64,000 bases of DNA from DAOTWA01 sp034435955. GTDB taxonomy: Bacteria; Chloroflexota; Anaerolineae; Anaerolineales; Anaerolineaceae. The notes beneath the pieces were generated by a model that was not told where the DNA came from, did not search any database, and worked only from the letters and a program-made list of their open reading frames with translations. The DNA lies in assembly GCA_034435955.1 (NCBI GenBank), contig DAOTWA010000009.1, positions 1 to 64,000 on the forward strand, in the 5' to 3' direction. The translations under genes and the position numbers were made by a program. Below are positions 1 through 8,360 of the stretch, piece after piece; position 1 is the first letter of the stretch, and the number at the start of each line of letters is the position of its first letter.

Positions 1-388
1 GAGAAGGGCTGGCCGGTCGTCCGCCCTTTGACCCGGCGCAGCTCTTGCGTATGGAACTGATCGGCTATTTATATAACTTGAGCGAGCGCCAGGTTGATAC
101 ATACGTCAACGAGAACTTGCCCGAACCGAGAAGAGGGACGCGAATAAGCAAGTGTGGTTGAATTTGAGCGATAGCCGCTCCTATCGCCAAGGGCTGGCAG
201 AGCGTTACAAAATTGTGCGCAAGTTCGGGGAGGCTAAGCAAGGACATGGCCTGGGTCGCTGCCGCTATGTGGATCGGATGGGCTTTCTCGTGCAGGCGTT
301 TTTGACCGCCATCGCCCTTAACCTAAAAAGAATGGTCAAGCTATTGTCCGGAGTGGGGTTCAAGACCCAAAGCGTAATGTTGAGGTGA
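1..388 (+). pseudogene. Transposase remnant with internal deletion (IS5/IS1182-type DDE transposase)
   Basis: Two pieces of one transposase lie side by side in different frames. Frame 3 (bases 3-161) reads GRPPFDPAQLLRMELIGYLY, then NLSERQVDTYVNENL, typical of the N-terminal DUF772 (InsH-like) domain. Bases 152-388 in frame 2 read through FGEAKQGHGLGRCRY and FLTAIALNLKRMVKLL, typical of the extreme C-terminus of the same family. The whole DDE catalytic core that should separate them is missing, and the join also shifts the frame, so the element is dead. The 5' end lies outside the window. Family assignment is from remembered motif similarity; the exact IS group is uncertain. Confidence 0.75.
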
Positions 389-742
389 CCTGGGGAGAAT
401 CGTCGCCAGGTCAGGCAAGGAGGTCCAAATGGTAGTGGAAAGACCTGTTTTGGGAAGCGAAAAGTGTCAGTTGACCTAAATTTCTGAAAGAAAACACACT
501 GGCTCGCTGGTTCTATCTTGAGAAAATCTATTTATTCAATACCCTCGAAGATGAACGCCCCAAGGGGACGCTTCGCGGGGGGATGAAACACTGGATGTCT
601 GCGGCGCAGACGCCGCGGAATGGTTTTCAGTCCAAAGGGAAAGCCTGTATGTAAATGGGTATGCCTCAGCCGCAGCGAATGATCGAAAGCCCCCGCTTGC
701 CGGCCCTCGAGAACAGGCTCAGAGCGGGCGGCTGGGCAATCC
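389..742. other. Intergenic stretch without a supported gene
   Basis: The interval lies between the transposase remnant and the convergent end of the phosphate transporter. It may contain the right end of the decayed insertion sequence, but no terminal inverted repeat can be recognised because the left end is outside the window. A short GC-rich hairpin (arms GTCTGC/GCAGAC, bases 597-611) has no T-run and overlaps an alternative pairing (601-616). A minus-strand open frame at 532-777 overlaps the transporter's 3' end and looks non-coding. Confidence 0.5.
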
Positions 743-1747
743 TCAGAATATCGAGGCGAATTTTGACAATTCCGCACCCAGGAAATAAATGACCCATGAA
801 CACAGGATGGTGGCCGGAATGGTCACCAGCCAGGTGATGGCCATCTCATTGGCCACCCCCCAGCGAATTTTATTGACCCTCTCTGACGCACCAGACCCGA
901 TGAGCGCTGAGCTGATGATGTGCGGCGTGCTGACGGGTATGCCGATCAGGGAGGCCAGGAAGATGAGTCCGATCGAGGTAATCTGCGAGTTGAGCGCGTT
1001 CAACGGCCTGATGCGGTATACCTTTCCTCCCAGGTTCCGAATCTGCCGCCAGTCTCCTAAAGACCCTCCCAAAGCCAGCGCGACCGCGCAGGAAATTAAC
1101 ACCCAAGTCGGGACGGCGAAAGAAGACGTTCTCCCCGCCAGAAACAGGCCCAAGGCGATGGCCCCCATGGATTTTTGGGCATCGTTCGAGCTGTTCGCCA
1201 TCGCAAGGAGAATCATGGTGACGATCTGGGAACGCTGCAGGGCAACCGTGATTCCCGGCGTGGCGTTCGAAAAGATAAAATAAAAGAACTTCATGAGCAG
1301 GAAACCGGCGGCGAAGGCGACGATGGGAGCCAGGAGAAGCGGCAGGATAATATCCACCAGGCCGCTGGTCAAGATCGCCTGTGGGCCATGGGCGATCAAC
1401 GCCGCCCCGAGCAGGCCGCCGATCATGGCGTGGGTGGAAGACGAAGGAATTCCACGCCACCAGGCAAACAGGCTCCACAGCACGGCCGAAGCCATTCCCA
1501 GGGTAATGGCGCTGAGCTCGATCGCAGAAACGTCGATCAAACCGGTTGCGATGGATCGGGCCACGGCCAGTCCGAATAAAAATGGTGCGATTAAATCCGC
1601 CGCTCCGATCAGGTAAAGCGCGATTTTGGGATTTATCGAGCGCGAAGCGATCACTCCCGACAGGATGCTGGAGGAATCGCGATATCCGTTTAAGAATGAA
1701 TACGCTAATGAGAGTGCGACCAGCGCAATCAGCATGGGTTGGGCCAT
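743..1747 (-). CDS. Inorganic phosphate transporter, PiT family
   Basis: A 334-residue polytopic membrane protein of the PiT/Pho-4 family, which takes up phosphate (often as a metal-phosphate complex) using an ion gradient. The two inverted family repeats are visible: NGYRDSSSILSG near residue 20, a variant of the GxNDxxN signature, and MANSSNDAQKSMGAIAL around residue 185, the better conserved copy. About ten hydrophobic segments can be counted. The ATG lies only 21 bases after the encoded CCA of a tRNA-Arg on the same strand, and no Shine-Dalgarno sequence is seen in that gap. The usual operon partner DUF47 is nearby but on the opposite strand. Specific substrate is inferred from family. 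Confidence 0.9.
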   Translation of the reverse strand: MAQPMLIALVALSLAYSFLNGYRDSSSILSGVIASRSINPKIALYLIGAADLIAPFLFGLAVARSIATGLIDVSAIELSAITLGMASAVLWSLFAWWRGIPSSSTHAMIGGLLGAALIAHGPQAILTSGLVDIILPLLLAPIVAFAAGFLLMKFFYFIFSNATPGITVALQRSQIVTMILLAMANSSNDAQKSMGAIALGLFLAGRTSSFAVPTWVLISCAVALALGGSLGDWRQIRNLGGKVYRIRPLNALNSQITSIGLIFLASLIGIPVSTPHIISSALIGSGASERVNKIRWGVANEMAITWLVTIPATILCSWVIYFLGAELSKFASIF

Positions 1748-1768
1748 GTGTGTCAGAACGGCCGATTC

Positions 1769-1845
1769 TGGCGCCCCCGCCGAGACTCGAACTCGGAACC
1801 TGCTGATTCGAAGTCAGACGCTCTGTCCACTTGAGCTACGAGGGC
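1769..1845 (-). tRNA. tRNA-Arg (anticodon TCG), CCA encoded
   Basis: On the minus strand the sequence folds as a full cloverleaf: acceptor GCCCTCG pairing with CGGGGGC, D stem GCTC/GAGC, anticodon loop CTTCGAA giving anticodon TCG (reads CGA, Arg), T arm CCGAG-TTCGAGT-CTCGG, discriminator G and a genomically encoded CCA (bases 1769-1771). The outermost anticodon-stem pair (27-43) is a T-C mismatch; the rest are canonical or wobble pairs. It lies directly upstream of the phosphate transporter on the same strand. Confidence 0.95.
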
Positions 1846-2220
1846 GGGCTCGTAAAATTATACCCTATCTTCTCTGCCGTGAATTCCCGGGATGATCCCG
1901 GCCCGGCTTTCCCCCGCTTGGCCCTTGCGCGTGGAAAAACGCCAGCCCCGGTTGCTGCTTTTCCCGGCTCAGCCTCGGGTGCGGCCCTGAGGCGGCAAAG
2001 AGCCGATCGTGCGCTCAGGATATGGCGCCGGCCTGCGGAAGCCAGTTATTTTGTTCACGGCTATTTTGGATTACAATACACCCATTCTCTTCCAACCTGG
2101 CAATCAAAATCTGACCGGGTCGTCAGTATGAAGCACTATGAAAAGATAGCCAGTGCTCATCTTTAAGAAATCCTGGAATGCGGGCTAAAGCCATGCCATG
2201 GCGCCAGGGAAGCGAGTGAC
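1846..2220. other. Intergenic region between tRNA-Arg and DUF47 gene
   Basis: This must carry divergent promoters for the tRNA (minus) and the DUF47 gene (plus). For the plus strand a TACAAT box at 2072-2077 with a loose TTGTTC about 15 bases upstream (2051-2056) is the best candidate, but the spacing is short, so support is weak. No small gene or RNA structure was recognised. Confidence 0.35.
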
Positions 2221-2979
2221 ATGTCGATTGCCGCTGAAAAACTGGCTCCAGCCGAGAAACGCAAAGGCGGTAAAAAGCAGAGCAAAGGGAACCGCCAGCA
2301 AACTTCGGCTGCCGAGGCCATCGCTGATACAAAAACCTCGACCTCGAAAGAGTCCTTTTTCCGCCGGATATTCAAACGGCGGCCGAATGTGTTCCTTCAG
2401 ATGATCCATCTCCAGGCCACGCTGACGCTCGAGGGGATCGACGCGCTTCTCGCTTATATGGACGGCCAAAACCCGGAAGAAGCCAAACGATTGACCCGGG
2501 CAGAAAACGAAGCGGATGAAGCCCGCCGCATCTTGATCTACGAGCTGAATAAGACTTTCATCACCCCTTTCGACCGGGAGGATATTTTCGAGCTTTCACG
2601 CACGATTGACGATGTCCTGGATTACGCCTACAGCACCATGACCGAGATGGAGATTCTCAAGGTGAAGCCCACCCCTTTCACGGTGCGCATGGCGGCTCTG
2701 TTGCGCGATGGCGCCTTTGAACTTCTGCAGGCTGTGGATAGGCTGGAAAAGCATCCCGGTGTAGCTGGCGAACACGCTCAACGGGCAAAAGAACTGGAAA
2801 ACCGGGTGGAGAGTGTATATCGTGAAGCGCTGGCCGACCTGTTCAGCGGCGCTGAGGACATCAAGCACGTGGTCAAGATGCTTAAATACCGCGAGGTTTA
2901 CCGCCATTTGTCCAACGCCGCCGATCGAGGCGACGAGGCTGCGAATGTGATCGCCAACATCGTGGTTAAGAGAGCCTGA
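2221..2979 (+). CDS. DUF47 family (PhoU-like) putative phosphate transport regulator
   Basis: A 252-residue soluble helical protein. After a basic, low-complexity N-terminus (residues 1-45, rich in Lys/Gln) comes the DUF47/PhoU_div fold: FFRRIFKRRPNVF, then long helices with the typical FITPFDREDIFELSRTIDDV segment in the middle, whose acidic residues belong to the family's metal-binding helices. Known members accompany PiT transporters and are thought to regulate them. Here the transporter (743-1747) is encoded divergently with a tRNA between them, instead of in one operon. The start is preceded by an AGGGA-like ribosome site. The stop codon is part of the terminator stem that follows. Confidence 0.9.
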   Translation: MSIAAEKLAPAEKRKGGKKQSKGNRQQTSAAEAIADTKTSTSKESFFRRIFKRRPNVFLQMIHLQATLTLEGIDALLAYMDGQNPEEAKRLTRAENEADEARRILIYELNKTFITPFDREDIFELSRTIDDVLDYAYSTMTEMEILKVKPTPFTVRMAALLRDGAFELLQAVDRLEKHPGVAGEHAQRAKELENRVESVYREALADLFSGAEDIKHVVKMLKYREVYRHLSNAADRGDEAANVIANIVVKRA

Positions 2980-3004
2980 GCGGTCGGCTCAGGCATCCGT
3001 TTTT
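2973..3004 (+). terminator. Rho-independent terminator of the DUF47 gene
   Basis: Stem GCCTGAGC/GCTCAGGC (2973-2980, 2986-2993) with a five-base loop, followed after six bases by TTTTT (3000-3004). The 5' arm contains the DUF47 stop codon. The gene downstream is convergent, which fits. Confidence 0.7.
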
Positions 3005-3038
3005 AGCGGGTAGGTTTGACCCTGTTCGCGGGCGCATC

Positions 3039-5198
3039 TCAATAGCGGCCGCGCGGCTGAGAGAAGGCGAAGGGCAATTCCTCTTCGCGGGCGGGCGTGA
3101 CGCGCACCGCGGCGGCCTTGTACTCGGGAATCTTGGCCAGCGGATCGAGTTTATCGAGGGTGAGTTCATTGGCGGCCGCCTCGGCGAAGTGGAAGGGGAT
3201 GAACACCACGCCGGGGGTGGTTTTCCCGGTCACCTTGGCGCGCAGGACGATCGAACCGCGCCGCGAGGTCACCCGTACGGCCTGGCCATCGGCGATCTTC
3301 AAACGCGCGGCGTCCTGCGGATGGATGTCTACGAGGGCTTCGGGGTAAAGATCATCCAGCTTTGAGTGACGGGTGATGGTGCCGCCATGCCAGTGCTCCA
3401 AAACGCGGCCGGTGGACAGCACCAGCGGGTATTCATCGTCGGTTGGCTCAGCGTTGGGGTTGTATTCCAGGGGGTGAAACTTGCCCAGGCCGCGGGGGAA
3501 TTTTTCGGTAAACAGGTAAGGCGTACCTGGATGCTGGTCGTCCCACACGGGGGTCTGCAGGCCGACTTTTTCGATGCGCGCATACTTCACGCCAGCGTAC
3601 TCCGGTACGACTGTGCCCATCTCAGCCAGGATTTCGGAGGGATGGGAATACTCCCATCCTGCCGATCGCGCGCGCCCCAGTTTCTGCTCAACGCGTTTGG
3701 CCAAGTCGCAGATGATTTCCCAATCGGCGCGAGACTGGCCGCGCGGCTCGATGGCTTTGCGTACGCGCTGCACGCGCCGGTCGGTATTGGTAAATGTGCC
3801 GTCCTTCTCGGCCCATGAAGTGGCCGGCAGGAACACATCGGCGTATGAAGTGGTCTCGTTCAGAAACAGATCCTGCACGGCCAGGAATTCGAGCTGCTCG
3901 ATCTTTTCGCGGGTGTGGTTCAGGTTGGGCTCTGACATCATCGGGTTCTCGCCCATGATGTAGAGGCTGCGGATACCGCCGGGTCCGACCGCGCTCATAA
4001 TCTCGGTGGTAGTCAGGCCGCGCTTACGGCTCAGGCCGCCGGGCTCCACATTCCAGGCGCGCTCGAATTTCTGAGCGTTCGCTTCGTCGTCCACCACCTG
4101 ATAGCCGGGATAGTGCCAGGGCATCACGCCGGCATCGGAGGCGCCTTGAACGTTGTTCTGTCCGCGCAGGGGGTTCAGGCCAGTGCCTTTCCGTCCGATG
4201 TTGCCGGTCAACAGGGCCAGGTTGATGATGCTGAGGACGTTATCCGTGCCGTGGGTGCTCTCCGAAGCGCCCAACGCCCAATAGATGCAGCCGTTCTTTG
4301 CCTTCCCATACAGGCGGGCAGCTTCGACGATCAAATTCGGGTCGACGCCGGAAATTTCAGCGGCGAACTCGGGGGTGAATTTTTCCATTGAGGCGGCGAA
4401 GGCAGCGAAGTTCTCGGTTCGGGCGCGGATGAATTCTTCGTTATACAGCTTTTCTTTCAAGATCACGTGCGCCATGGCCGAGAAGACGGCCACGTCGCTG
4501 CCGGGCTTCATCGGCAGCCACAGGGTGGCGTAATCCACCAGCTCCACCCGCCGCGGATCAATGACGATTAATTTGGCGCCATGCTTGCGGACGGCGGCTT
4601 TCATCTGCAGGGCGATGATAGGGTGATTTTCAGCGGTGTTCGATCCGGTCACAATGAAAACGTCGTTATGGATGACCTCAGCGGCTGTGTTGCTCATCGC
4701 CGAAGAGCCGACCGCCATCTGCAAGGCCACCACGCTGCCGGCGTGGCACAGGCGGGTGCAGTGGTCGATGTTATTGGTGCGGAATAAGGCGCGGATGAAC
4801 TTCTGCAGCAGGTAATTGTCTTCGTTAGTGGCTTTCGCGCAGCCGTAGCAGGCCATGGCATCCGCCCCGTGCTGCTGGTAAATCTCGACCATACGGCTGG
4901 CAGTGTAGTCCAGGGCTTCATCCCAGGAGATTTGACGCCATTCGTCTGGATCGAAAGCCTGGGTGCGCTGGCCTGGTTTTTGCGGCGTCTTGCGGATCAT
5001 TGGGGTGGTGATCCGATCGCGGCTGTATATGAAGTCGTAGCCAAATCGCCCCTTGACGCATAAGTTGCCGTGGTTGACAACCGAATCAAACGGCGAGGTG
5101 ACGCGGTGGATGTAATCGTCGACAAGATGCAGTTCCAGCGTACAGCCCACACCGCAATAGGGGCAGGTAGTGGTAACGACTCTTTCATCGTGGAGCAT
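3039..5198 (-). CDS. fdhF: Formate dehydrogenase catalytic (alpha) subunit, Mo/W-bis-MGD, Cys form
   Basis: A 719-residue molybdopterin oxidoreductase, predicted to oxidise formate to CO2 and pass electrons through one [4Fe-4S] cluster. The N-terminal cluster motif C12xxC15xxxC19 is followed by LCVKGRFGYD, which supplies the fourth Cys and the conserved Lys. The metal ligand position reads CTRLCHAGSV (about C150), so a cysteine replaces the selenocysteine of E. coli FdhF. The C-terminal molydopterin dinucleotide-binding domain is complete (LSTGRVLEHWHGGTITR and onward). GAGGAGG sits five bases before the ATG. It is third in an operon with the two electron-transfer subunits. In many bacteria the next-upstream ferredoxin-like part is fused to this subunit; here it is separate. 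fdhD and mobA nearby support the assignment. Confidence 0.93.
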   Translation of the reverse strand: MLHDERVVTTTCPYCGVGCTLELHLVDDYIHRVTSPFDSVVNHGNLCVKGRFGYDFIYSRDRITTPMIRKTPQKPGQRTQAFDPDEWRQISWDEALDYTASRMVEIYQQHGADAMACYGCAKATNEDNYLLQKFIRALFRTNNIDHCTRLCHAGSVVALQMAVGSSAMSNTAAEVIHNDVFIVTGSNTAENHPIIALQMKAAVRKHGAKLIVIDPRRVELVDYATLWLPMKPGSDVAVFSAMAHVILKEKLYNEEFIRARTENFAAFAASMEKFTPEFAAEISGVDPNLIVEAARLYGKAKNGCIYWALGASESTHGTDNVLSIINLALLTGNIGRKGTGLNPLRGQNNVQGASDAGVMPWHYPGYQVVDDEANAQKFERAWNVEPGGLSRKRGLTTTEIMSAVGPGGIRSLYIMGENPMMSEPNLNHTREKIEQLEFLAVQDLFLNETTSYADVFLPATSWAEKDGTFTNTDRRVQRVRKAIEPRGQSRADWEIICDLAKRVEQKLGRARSAGWEYSHPSEILAEMGTVVPEYAGVKYARIEKVGLQTPVWDDQHPGTPYLFTEKFPRGLGKFHPLEYNPNAEPTDDEYPLVLSTGRVLEHWHGGTITRHSKLDDLYPEALVDIHPQDAARLKIADGQAVRVTSRRGSIVLRAKVTGKTTPGVVFIPFHFAEAAANELTLDKLDPLAKIPEYKAAAVRVTPAREEELPFAFSQPRGRY

Positions 5199-5226
5199 GG
5201 GGTCCTCCTCGATTCGAATCCTTTAT

Positions 5227-5934
5227 TCAATCGGCCTGGCGTTTGCGGCGGCGGCGTTCGACGCGGGTGGCTTCCATCACCTCGTCCAGCGTCTTGCCCT
5301 GCTCGAGCAGCCAGGTGCGCTTGGGCTTGAGCGCGCCGGTCGGGCAGACGCCGATGCACTGACCGCAGAAGACGCAGGTGGTTTGCATAAGGGGTTTCTC
5401 GAAGAAAGTACTGACCAGGGTTTCGAAGCCTCGGCCAGAGAAGTTGATCGCGTAAGTATATTGAGCGTCTTCAGCGCAAACCTGCACACAGCGCCAGCAG
5501 AGTACACATTTTTGATAATCGCGCACGAACATGGGATTGTCATCCAGAAGCGGCGGCTCGCGGCGCGCGGCCTCGGGAAAACGTTCGGGTTCTGCCTGAT
5601 AATCGGCCATGAAAGCCTGGATCTCGGGCGCATCCGACAGGTCCACCGCCGAGTCGAGCATCTCCAGGATTGTGCGGCGTGAGCGTTGCACACGTGGAGA
5701 ATCCGTCTGAACCTGCATACCCTCGCTCACCGTGCCAATGCAGGCCGGCACCAGCACGCGCGAGCCCTGCACTTCGACCACGCAAAGGCGGCACAACCCG
5801 TAGGAGGTGGTGTGCTCATGATAGCATATGGTGGGGATTTTTATTCCCGCCTGCTGAGCGGCATGCAGTATGGTCGTACCGGAGGGAACGGTAACGGATT
5901 GGCCGTCAATCGTTAGGGTAATTTCATCCGCCAT
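5227..5934 (-). CDS. [2Fe-2S]/[4Fe-4S] electron-transfer subunit of formate dehydrogenase (NuoG/HoxU N-terminal type)
   Basis: A 235-residue iron-sulfur protein. Residues 1-75 are a plant-ferredoxin-like domain with [2Fe-2S] ligands C37, C48, C51 and C65. Residues 140-200 form a two-cluster ferredoxin: CVLCWRCVQVC (C143, C146, C149, C153) and CVFCGQCIGVCPTG (C187, C190, C193, C197). Between residues 66 and 142 there is no cysteine, so the His/Cys3 [4Fe-4S] cluster that NuoG and many FdhA/HydA homologues carry here is absent. The protein would wire the NADH/FMN subunit to the catalytic subunit. AAGGAG precedes the ATG, with 15 bases from the upstream gene and 28 to fdhF. Confidence 0.88.
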   Translation of the reverse strand: MADEITLTIDGQSVTVPSGTTILHAAQQAGIKIPTICYHEHTTSYGLCRLCVVEVQGSRVLVPACIGTVSEGMQVQTDSPRVQRSRRTILEMLDSAVDLSDAPEIQAFMADYQAEPERFPEAARREPPLLDDNPMFVRDYQKCVLCWRCVQVCAEDAQYTYAINFSGRGFETLVSTFFEKPLMQTTCVFCGQCIGVCPTGALKPKRTWLLEQGKTLDEVMEATRVERRRRKRQAD

Positions 5935-5949
5935 GTATGACTCCTTCGA

Positions 5950-7662
5950 TCAACCGATCTGGAACATCTGCGGCCACAGGCGCATGGCGCTGAGCACTGC
6001 ACTGGCGGCGGTCTGACCCAGGCCGCACAGGGATGCATCGGTCATGGTCCATCCCACATCCTGCAGCCGCTCCACATCGCCAGGGATCAGCCGACCATCC
6101 ACGAGGCGCTGGATGATTTCATACTGACGCCGGGTGCCCAACTGGCAGGGATAACATTTGCCGCAGGATTCATCGGCGAAGAATCGCGCCAGACGGAGGA
6201 GCACATCCCGCAAATCGCGGGTTTCATCGAACACGGTGATCACCCCCGAACCGAGGGGCAGCCCGACGGCGCGAAGGTCCTCGAAAGACAGGCGCACGTC
6301 CAGGTCTTTCGCAGTGGCAAAGGCGCCCGCGGCGCCGCCGAAGAGAATGGCCTGCAGGCTGTGCCCATTACGGACCCCACCGGCGAGGTCCTCGATCAGG
6401 TGGCGGAGGGTGATACCGAAGGGCACCTCGTAAAGGCCGGGGTGGGCGACGTCACCCGAAAGACAGAACAGCTTGGTGCCGGTGGATTTTTCTGTGCCGA
6501 TCTTGCGATATTCATCCGCACCCATCGAGAGGATCAGGGGTACGTTGCACAGCGTCTCCACGTTGTTGATCACCGTCGGCCGGTTGAACAGTCCATTGGT
6601 GGTGGGGAAGGGCGGTTTGGCGCGCGGGAAACCGCGTTTGCCCTCGATGGCCTCGAACAGGGCGGTCTCCTCGCCGCACACGTAGGCTCCCGCGCTGCGA
6701 AAAGTCTCGATCTCGAAGGTGAAGCCGGAGCCAAGCACGTTTTGGCCAACATAGCCGTAGCGGGCAGCTTCTGCAATCGCTTCGACCATGGACTGGTAAG
6801 CGTGAGGATACTCGCCGCGCACGAAGATAAATCCTTTCTGTGCGCCCACGGCGTAGCCGGCGATGATCATACCCTCAATGATGCGGTGAGGGTCCTCTTC
6901 CATAAGGACGCGGTCCTTGAAGGTGCCCGGCTCGGCCTCGTCTCCGTTGCAGACGACGTACTTGGGTTCCCCTGCGGCCCTGGCTGCTCCCTCCCACTTG
7001 GCGCCAGTGGGGAAAGCCGCGCCACCACGCCCAACCAGGCCAGAGGTTTTAATCTCAGCGATGACCTGCTCAGGGCGCATGGCCAGGGCTTTTTTGAGAG
7101 CGGAATAACCCCCGCCTTTCACATATTCATCCAGCGTCGTAGCGCGGCGGCGGCCGCAATTGATCGTAAGCCGCCGGGATTCGCCGGCGATGATCCCGTA
7201 TGGGGTTTCGCCCAGCTCCTCTATCCGCCCGTTAATGCGGGATGCGTCCACATGACCGAGCTGCTTTTCACCAACCAGCATCGCAGGGGCATGCTCGCAC
7301 AAACCCAGGCAAGAGCTGCGCTCCAGGGTTATGGCGGGTGTTCCGCCATTCTTAGGCGCCATGCGCTGACTCAGAGCCTCGAAGATGCTCTCGGCTCCGG
7401 CCATGGCGCAGGCTGGATCGGTGCAAACTCGGACGACGGTTTCGCCCGTGGGCTGGCGGTGGAACATGGTGAAGAAGTCCATCACCCCATAAACCTCCGC
7501 CAGAGGGGTGTTCAGGGCTCGGGAGATCTCCGCAGCGGCCAGCTCGGGTATGTATCCATAGATCTGCTCGGCGGCATGCAACGCCGGGATCAGGGCGGGA
7601 CGTCCTTTGGGGATATATTCGACTAGTTTATTGCGCAGGGGGGTCAGATCGAGATCTTCCAT
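5950..7662 (-). CDS. NuoE-NuoF fusion, NAD(H)-reducing diaphorase subunit of formate dehydrogenase
   Basis: A 570-residue fusion. Residues 1-155 are a thioredoxin-like NuoE/FdsG domain with [2Fe-2S] ligands C80, C85, C118 and C122. Residues from about 165 are NuoF/FdsB: the glycine-rich NADH/FMN motif GLVGRGGAAFPTGAKW, then CNGDEAEPGTFKDR, an SLBB region, and the C-terminal [4Fe-4S] motif ESCGKCYPCQLGTRR plus a later LCGLG cysteine. It should reduce NAD+ with electrons from formate, or run in reverse. In the FdsGBA formate dehydrogenases these two domains are usually separate genes. A GGAG lies five bases before the ATG. It is the first gene of the operon and diverges from mobA. Confidence 0.92.
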   Translation of the reverse strand: MEDLDLTPLRNKLVEYIPKGRPALIPALHAAEQIYGYIPELAAAEISRALNTPLAEVYGVMDFFTMFHRQPTGETVVRVCTDPACAMAGAESIFEALSQRMAPKNGGTPAITLERSSCLGLCEHAPAMLVGEKQLGHVDASRINGRIEELGETPYGIIAGESRRLTINCGRRRATTLDEYVKGGGYSALKKALAMRPEQVIAEIKTSGLVGRGGAAFPTGAKWEGAARAAGEPKYVVCNGDEAEPGTFKDRVLMEEDPHRIIEGMIIAGYAVGAQKGFIFVRGEYPHAYQSMVEAIAEAARYGYVGQNVLGSGFTFEIETFRSAGAYVCGEETALFEAIEGKRGFPRAKPPFPTTNGLFNRPTVINNVETLCNVPLILSMGADEYRKIGTEKSTGTKLFCLSGDVAHPGLYEVPFGITLRHLIEDLAGGVRNGHSLQAILFGGAAGAFATAKDLDVRLSFEDLRAVGLPLGSGVITVFDETRDLRDVLLRLARFFADESCGKCYPCQLGTRRQYEIIQRLVDGRLIPGDVERLQDVGWTMTDASLCGLGQTAASAVLSAMRLWPQMFQIG

Positions 7663-7743
7663 AACGGCTCCAATCCATGAGCTGGATTAAAGAGGAAGAG
7701 GCCAATCGCCAACATATCGAGTTCGTAATGTGGGCCTATATAC

Positions 7744-7763
7744 TATAATTATACCCAACTATG
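7744..7763 (+). promoter_or_regulatory. Candidate -10 box giving a near-leaderless mobA transcript
   Basis: A perfect TATAAT (7744-7749) lies 11 bases before the mobA ATG (7761-7763), so transcription starting about seven bases downstream would leave only four or five leader bases. No Shine-Dalgarno sequence is present. The -35 is weak (TTCGTA, 7722-7727). Confidence 0.45.
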
Positions 7764-8360
7764 TTAACGATCGTCCTCCAGGCAGGGGGCCAATCCACTC
7801 GCATGGGCCAGAACAAGGCGCTGATGCCCTTCCTGGGCCAACCGCTCATCGAACGAATCGCGCGGCGCCTGGCCAACATCGCCGATGAAATGGTGGTGGT
7901 GAGCAACACACCCGATGATTTCAGTTTTCTCAGGCTGCCAGTCTTTGATGATCTCAAACCAGGGCTGGGGAGTCTGGGCGGCCTGTTCACCGCTTTAAGC
8001 GTGGCGCGGCAACCGTTTGTGGCCGTGGTAGCCTGCGATATGCCCTTCGTGAGCGCCAGGCTGTTGGCAGCACAACTCGACCTGCTGATCGAGGGAAAGT
8101 ATGATGTGGTAATCCCCCGCTCGTCAGAAGGTCTTGAACCGCTGCACAGCGTATACCGCCAAGAAACCTGCCTGCCGGCCATCGCCGCTGCCATCAACGC
8201 TGGCGAACGCCGGATGATTTCCTGGTTCCCAGCCGTGCGGGTGAGAGAATTAAAGGTTGAAGAAATCACTCGCTATGATCCGCCTGGCCGGGCCTTTGTC
8301 AATGTGAACACGCCAGAAGAATTCCGCCTGGCTGAAAAGCTGGCTCATGATGAGGATTGA
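7761..8360 (+). CDS. mobA: Molybdenum cofactor guanylyltransferase
   Basis: A 199-residue nucleotidyltransferase that joins GMP from GTP to molybdopterin to make the MGD form of the cofactor used by the adjacent formate dehydrogenase. The N-terminus shows the family nucleotide-binding motif LQAGGQSTRMGQNKAL, followed by VACDMPFV, the metal-binding Asp region. Length is normal for MobA. It diverges from the formate dehydrogenase operon and its 3' end overlaps the convergent fdhD by 16 bases. It might be an MobA-like molybdenum cofactor transferase of other specificity, but the context favours MobA. Confidence 0.9.
   Translation: MLTIVLQAGGQSTRMGQNKALMPFLGQPLIERIARRLANIADEMVVVSNTPDDFSFLRLPVFDDLKPGLGSLGGLFTALSVARQPFVAVVACDMPFVSARLLAAQLDLLIEGKYDVVIPRSSEGLEPLHSVYRQETCLPAIAAAINAGERRMISWFPAVRVRELKVEEITRYDPPGRAFVNVNTPEEFRLAEKLAHDED

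Noticed and set aside
532..777. 81-codon open frame on the minus strand beyond the PiT gene
   Set aside because: It overlaps the PiT 3' end, has Arg/Pro/His-rich composition typical of a shadow frame, no ribosome site and no family similarity.
6361..7626. Long open frame (421 codons) antisense to the NuoE-NuoF gene
   Set aside because: The reverse strand carries an intact, motif-complete enzyme; the antisense frame has Gly/Ala/His-rich composition caused by high GC and no recognisable domain.
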